Assembly: GCA_026193555.1 (NCBI GenBank)
Contig: JAPHUU010000402.1
Location: 1 to 6,377 of the forward strand
Source: Rhodanobacter sp.
Lineage (GTDB): Bacteria; Pseudomonadota; Gammaproteobacteria; Xanthomonadales; Rhodanobacteraceae
DNA: 6,377 nucleotides
Reading direction: 5' to 3'
The notes under the pieces were generated by a model that was given only the letters and a program-made list of their open reading frames with translations, was not told the origin of the DNA and ran no database searches. The translations under genes and the position numbers were made by a program. Positions 3,948-6,377 of the stretch are shown here, piece by piece. Position 1 is the stretch's first letter. Each line of letters starts with the position of its first letter.

Positions 3948-6377
3948 TCAGTCGCCCAACGGGCTGCCCGGTGGCGCAGTGGGCGGTGCCGGCAGTGGCT
4001 TGGCGCTGGCCGGCCGCTTCTGGAAGCGCGCTATCGCGCTGGCCAGTGCAAAGCGCTGCGCCTGCGCGGCGGTATCGCCGCCCTTGCCCTTGGCCGCACG
4101 GCGTTGCAGCTGATCCAGCTTCAGCGCGGCCACCGCGCGCACGGCGGGCATGTCGGCGCTGTCGGCCAGGTCCATCAGGTGCTGCACCAGCAGGGTCTGT
4201 TCGGCGTGCAGGATTTCGGCCTGGTAGCCATCGACGGCCGGGGTGTCGAAGGTCGCCGCGATCAGCTTGTCGATCACCTCACCGAGATCGGGCAGCGCCG
4301 GATCGGCGGCGTGCTGCTCGACCAGCCGCGCGTCGCGCTCAGGCTGCAGCAGGTTGGTCAGGGTCAGGTCGGCGGCGGTGACCGGCGGCGTCAGCGGATC
4401 GAAGGTCAGCCCGGTGTAGCGGGCGAACAGCTCGCGGTTGAGCTGGTAGCCGGGCGGGCGCGGCGGAATGCTGGCCAGCAGCGGCGCCGGAAGCGCCAGT
4501 GCTGCGGGTGACAGCGTCTGCAGCAGCGCGTCCAGCGCATCGCGCTGTTCCGCCGCCGATACCGGCGTGGTCGGCCGCTGGCCATCGCCACGCAGCGCAT
4601 AGTCGTAGCGCAGGCCGCCAAGCACCTTGGCGGTGGCATCGAGCTGATAGCGGTGAAACAGGTACACCGGCACCAGCGCGTCTTCGAGCGTGGCCAGCGG
4701 CATGCCGCGGCGCACCGCGTTAGCGCCGAAGTGCTGCAGCGCCGTCGCCCGCACCTTCATCACCGAGCGCAGCTCGGCGGCCATGTCGACGCCGTTGTCC
4801 CACAGGTTGACCTCGGGCTCGGCGGCGCCGGCGGGTCGCGCGTCCTGGTCGGTGAGAAAGGTGAGGCCGTGGCTGCGGGCATCGCCGAGAATCCGGTCGA
4901 GCGCGACCGGCACATCGGTACCCGGCGCGAAGTCCTGATAGCCGTAGTCGATCGATACCTTGTCCCAGTCGCCGATGCCCACCGCGTAGGCGTCGGACAG
5001 GTCGATCTCACCGCTCGGCGTCAGGTTGACCAGCGGTGCCGGGTAGTCCATCACCGAGGCGCGCTTCTGGCTGCTGGCGATGTAGTTGTGCGCCAGCCCC
5101 AGCGTGTGGCCCAGTTCATGCGCCGCCAGTTGCGACAGCCGCGCCATCACGAAGCGCTGCATCGCATCCGGCACCCGGCCGGGCTTGGCATAGGGCGACA
5201 GCAGGCCCTCGGCCAGCAGGTAGTCGTAGCGCGCGCGCAGCGAGCCCAGCGTGATGTTGGCCTTGATGATCTCGCCGGTGCGCGGATCCACGATCGCGGC
5301 GCCGTAACTCCAGCCGCGGGTGGCGCGATGCACCCACTGGATCACGTTGTAGCGCGCGTCCATCGGGTCGACCCCTTCGGGCAGCAGTTCAACCCGAAAC
5401 GCATTGCGGTAGCCGGCGGCGGTGAACGCCTGGTTCCACCAGCGCGCACCGGACAGCAGCGCCTCGCGGATCGGCTCGGGCGCGCCGCGGTCCAGGTAAT
5501 AGACGATCGGCTTGACCGGGTCACTGAGCGCCGCGCCCGGATCCTTCTTCTGCAGGCGCTGGCGGATGATGAAGTGCTTCACCAGCGGCGCACCCAGCGG
5601 TGCCGCGTCGTCGGTGTAGGCGATCTCGAAATAGCCGTCGCCCGGCACACTCACCCGTGGCGTGTAACCGGGTGGCGGCAGCGCCACGAAGGAGTAGCGC
5701 TCGTTGAGGGTGATCGCGTCGGGAGTCGGCGTCACATCCCGCACATACTGGCCGGGCTCGCTGCCGGGATCGTTGCCCGTTTCATGGGTCAGGGTGACCG
5801 TGGTCTCCATCTCGGTGTTGCGCGGAAAAGCCTTGGTGCCCGGCAGATAGACCGCGCTGCGCTCGGCATTGAGCCTGAACTTGCCCTGCTTGGCCCTGGC
5901 CAGCGCGGCAATCGCGCCATGGCCGTCGCGCACCACGAAATCGGTGGCATCCACCAGCACCTGCGTGCCGCTGACCGCGACGATCTTGAAGCCCCACAGC
6001 ACCGAGCTGGCGAACGACTGGCTGACCGCCAACTGCTCGTCCGGATTGTCGCTGCCGGAACGGAATGCCTGGTTGGGCTGCACCAGCAACAGCTTCGGCC
6101 CGACCCGATCAAAATGCACCAGCCTGGCATCGGCCACCTGGCCACGGTCCAGGCCCACATCGTTGGAACCCAGCCCTCGGGTCAGCGTGGTGAAGTACAG
6201 CAGCGACTGACCCGGCGTCGGCACCTCCAGGTACAGCTTGCCCTTGCCCGCGTCCCAGTACAGCGGCAGCAGGCCATCGAAGCGCTGCATGCCGGCGGTG
6301 AATTTCTGGATGCTCTTGGGTGCGGTGCTCCCGTGTGCCTCGGCCGCGTGCAGCGGCATCGGCCGCGCCGCCACCAG
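3948..6377 (-). CDS. Secreted zinc metalloprotease of the DUF5117/DUF4953 family, 5' end missing
   Basis: The gene runs off the right edge; at least 809 codons are present. Numbering residues from the codon at 6374, residues 1-13 look like the end of a signal peptide with a cleavage site AEA-HG, so the true start lies outside the window and GTG 6374 is not a credible start. The order fits the family: a short DUF5118-like start (about 18-60), a DUF5117-like region (about 60-265) and a DUF4953 catalytic region (about 290-640). The zinc site is complete and metzincin-like: HELGHTLGLAHN (419-430) with H419, H423 and H429 as ligands and E420 as catalytic base, followed by a Met-turn ASVMDY with M442. 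RWWNQAF (311-317) and GWSYGAAIVDPRTGEIIKAN (354-373) are further conserved-looking blocks. The protein ends in a Pro/Ala-rich tail (about 788-806). It is probably a periplasmic or extracellular endopeptidase; substrates are unknown. No frameshift is seen. Confidence 0.88.
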   Translation of the reverse strand: MVAARPMPLHAAEAHGSTAPKSIQKFTAGMQRFDGLLPLYWDAGKGKLYLEVPTPGQSLLYFTTLTRGLGSNDVGLDRGQVADARLVHFDRVGPKLLLVQPNQAFRSGSDNPDEQLAVSQSFASSVLWGFKIVAVSGTQVLVDATDFVVRDGHGAIAALARAKQGKFRLNAERSAVYLPGTKAFPRNTEMETTVTLTHETGNDPGSEPGQYVRDVTPTPDAITLNERYSFVALPPPGYTPRVSVPGDGYFEIAYTDDAAPLGAPLVKHFIIRQRLQKKDPGAALSDPVKPIVYYLDRGAPEPIREALLSGARWWNQAFTAAGYRNAFRVELLPEGVDPMDARYNVIQWVHRATRGWSYGAAIVDPRTGEIIKANITLGSLRARYDYLLAEGLLSPYAKPGRVPDAMQRFVMARLSQLAAHELGHTLGLAHNYIASSQKRASVMDYPAPLVNLTPSGEIDLSDAYAVGIGDWDKVSIDYGYQDFAPGTDVPVALDRILGDARSHGLTFLTDQDARPAGAAEPEVNLWDNGVDMAAELRSVMKVRATALQHFGANAVRRGMPLATLEDALVPVYLFHRYQLDATAKVLGGLRYDYALRGDGQRPTTPVSAAEQRDALDALLQTLSPAALALPAPLLASIPPRPPGYQLNRELFARYTGLTFDPLTPPVTAADLTLTNLLQPERDARLVEQHAADPALPDLGEVIDKLIAATFDTPAVDGYQAEILHAEQTLLVQHLMDLADSADMPAVRAVAALKLDQLQRRAAKGKGGDTAAQAQRFALASAIARFQKRPASAKPLPAPPTAPPGSPLGD

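Noticed and set aside
3811..4113. Rightward 100-codon frame across the end of the metalloprotease gene
   Set aside because: It overlaps the strong stem-loop and the antisense of the metalloprotease C-terminus; its translation is low complexity with no ribosome binding site.
6372..6374. GTG as the true start of the metalloprotease
   Set aside because: The frame remains open to the window edge, and what follows is only the tail end of a signal peptide, so the hydrophobic core and the start must lie beyond 6377.
2367..6377. Permease and metalloprotease as a peptide-scavenging operon
   Set aside because: They are convergent and cannot share a transcript. A functional link would be speculation from proximity alone.

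Overview
The window is GC-rich bacterial chromosomal DNA. It looks like a gammaproteobacterium of the Xanthomonadales/Rhodanobacteraceae type (Rhodanobacter, Dyella and relatives). This is inferred from the strong G/C third-position bias, the style of the outer-membrane protein and the type of secreted metalloprotease. No marker gene fixes the genus.

Layout from left to right. (1) Positions 1-63 may hold the last codons of a rightward gene. (2) A leftward sulfotransferase-family gene (64-804) has an intact PAPS-binding P-loop and a C-terminal hydrophobic tail. (3) An intergenic stretch (805-1138) holds no convincing gene and possibly a terminator. (4) A leftward gene (1139-1981) encodes a 280-residue exported outer-membrane beta-barrel protein. 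(5) A 385-bp divergent control region (1982-2366) contains a puzzling in-frame upstream start with a good ribosome binding site and a cluster of TCCGGA hexamers. (6) A rightward gene (2367-3653) encodes a 12-helix APC-superfamily permease. (7) A 294-bp convergent intergenic region (3654-3947) carries a strong 19-bp stem-loop. (8) A long leftward gene (3948 to the right edge, 5' end missing) encodes a secreted zinc metalloprotease of the DUF5117/DUF4953 type with a complete metzincin-like zinc site.

The four main genes do not form one operon. The beta-barrel gene and the permease diverge, the permease and the metalloprotease converge, and the sulfotransferase gene lies 334 bp beyond the beta-barrel gene with its own ribosome binding site. 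A secreted protease beside an amino-acid/amine-type permease could suggest peptide scavenging, but their convergent orientation gives no direct support. I see no mobile element, CRISPR array, tRNA, rRNA or phage gene, and no evidence of a new multi-gene system. The items most worth checking are the 19-bp stem-loop, the duplicated start context upstream of the beta-barrel gene, and the membrane-tailed sulfotransferase.
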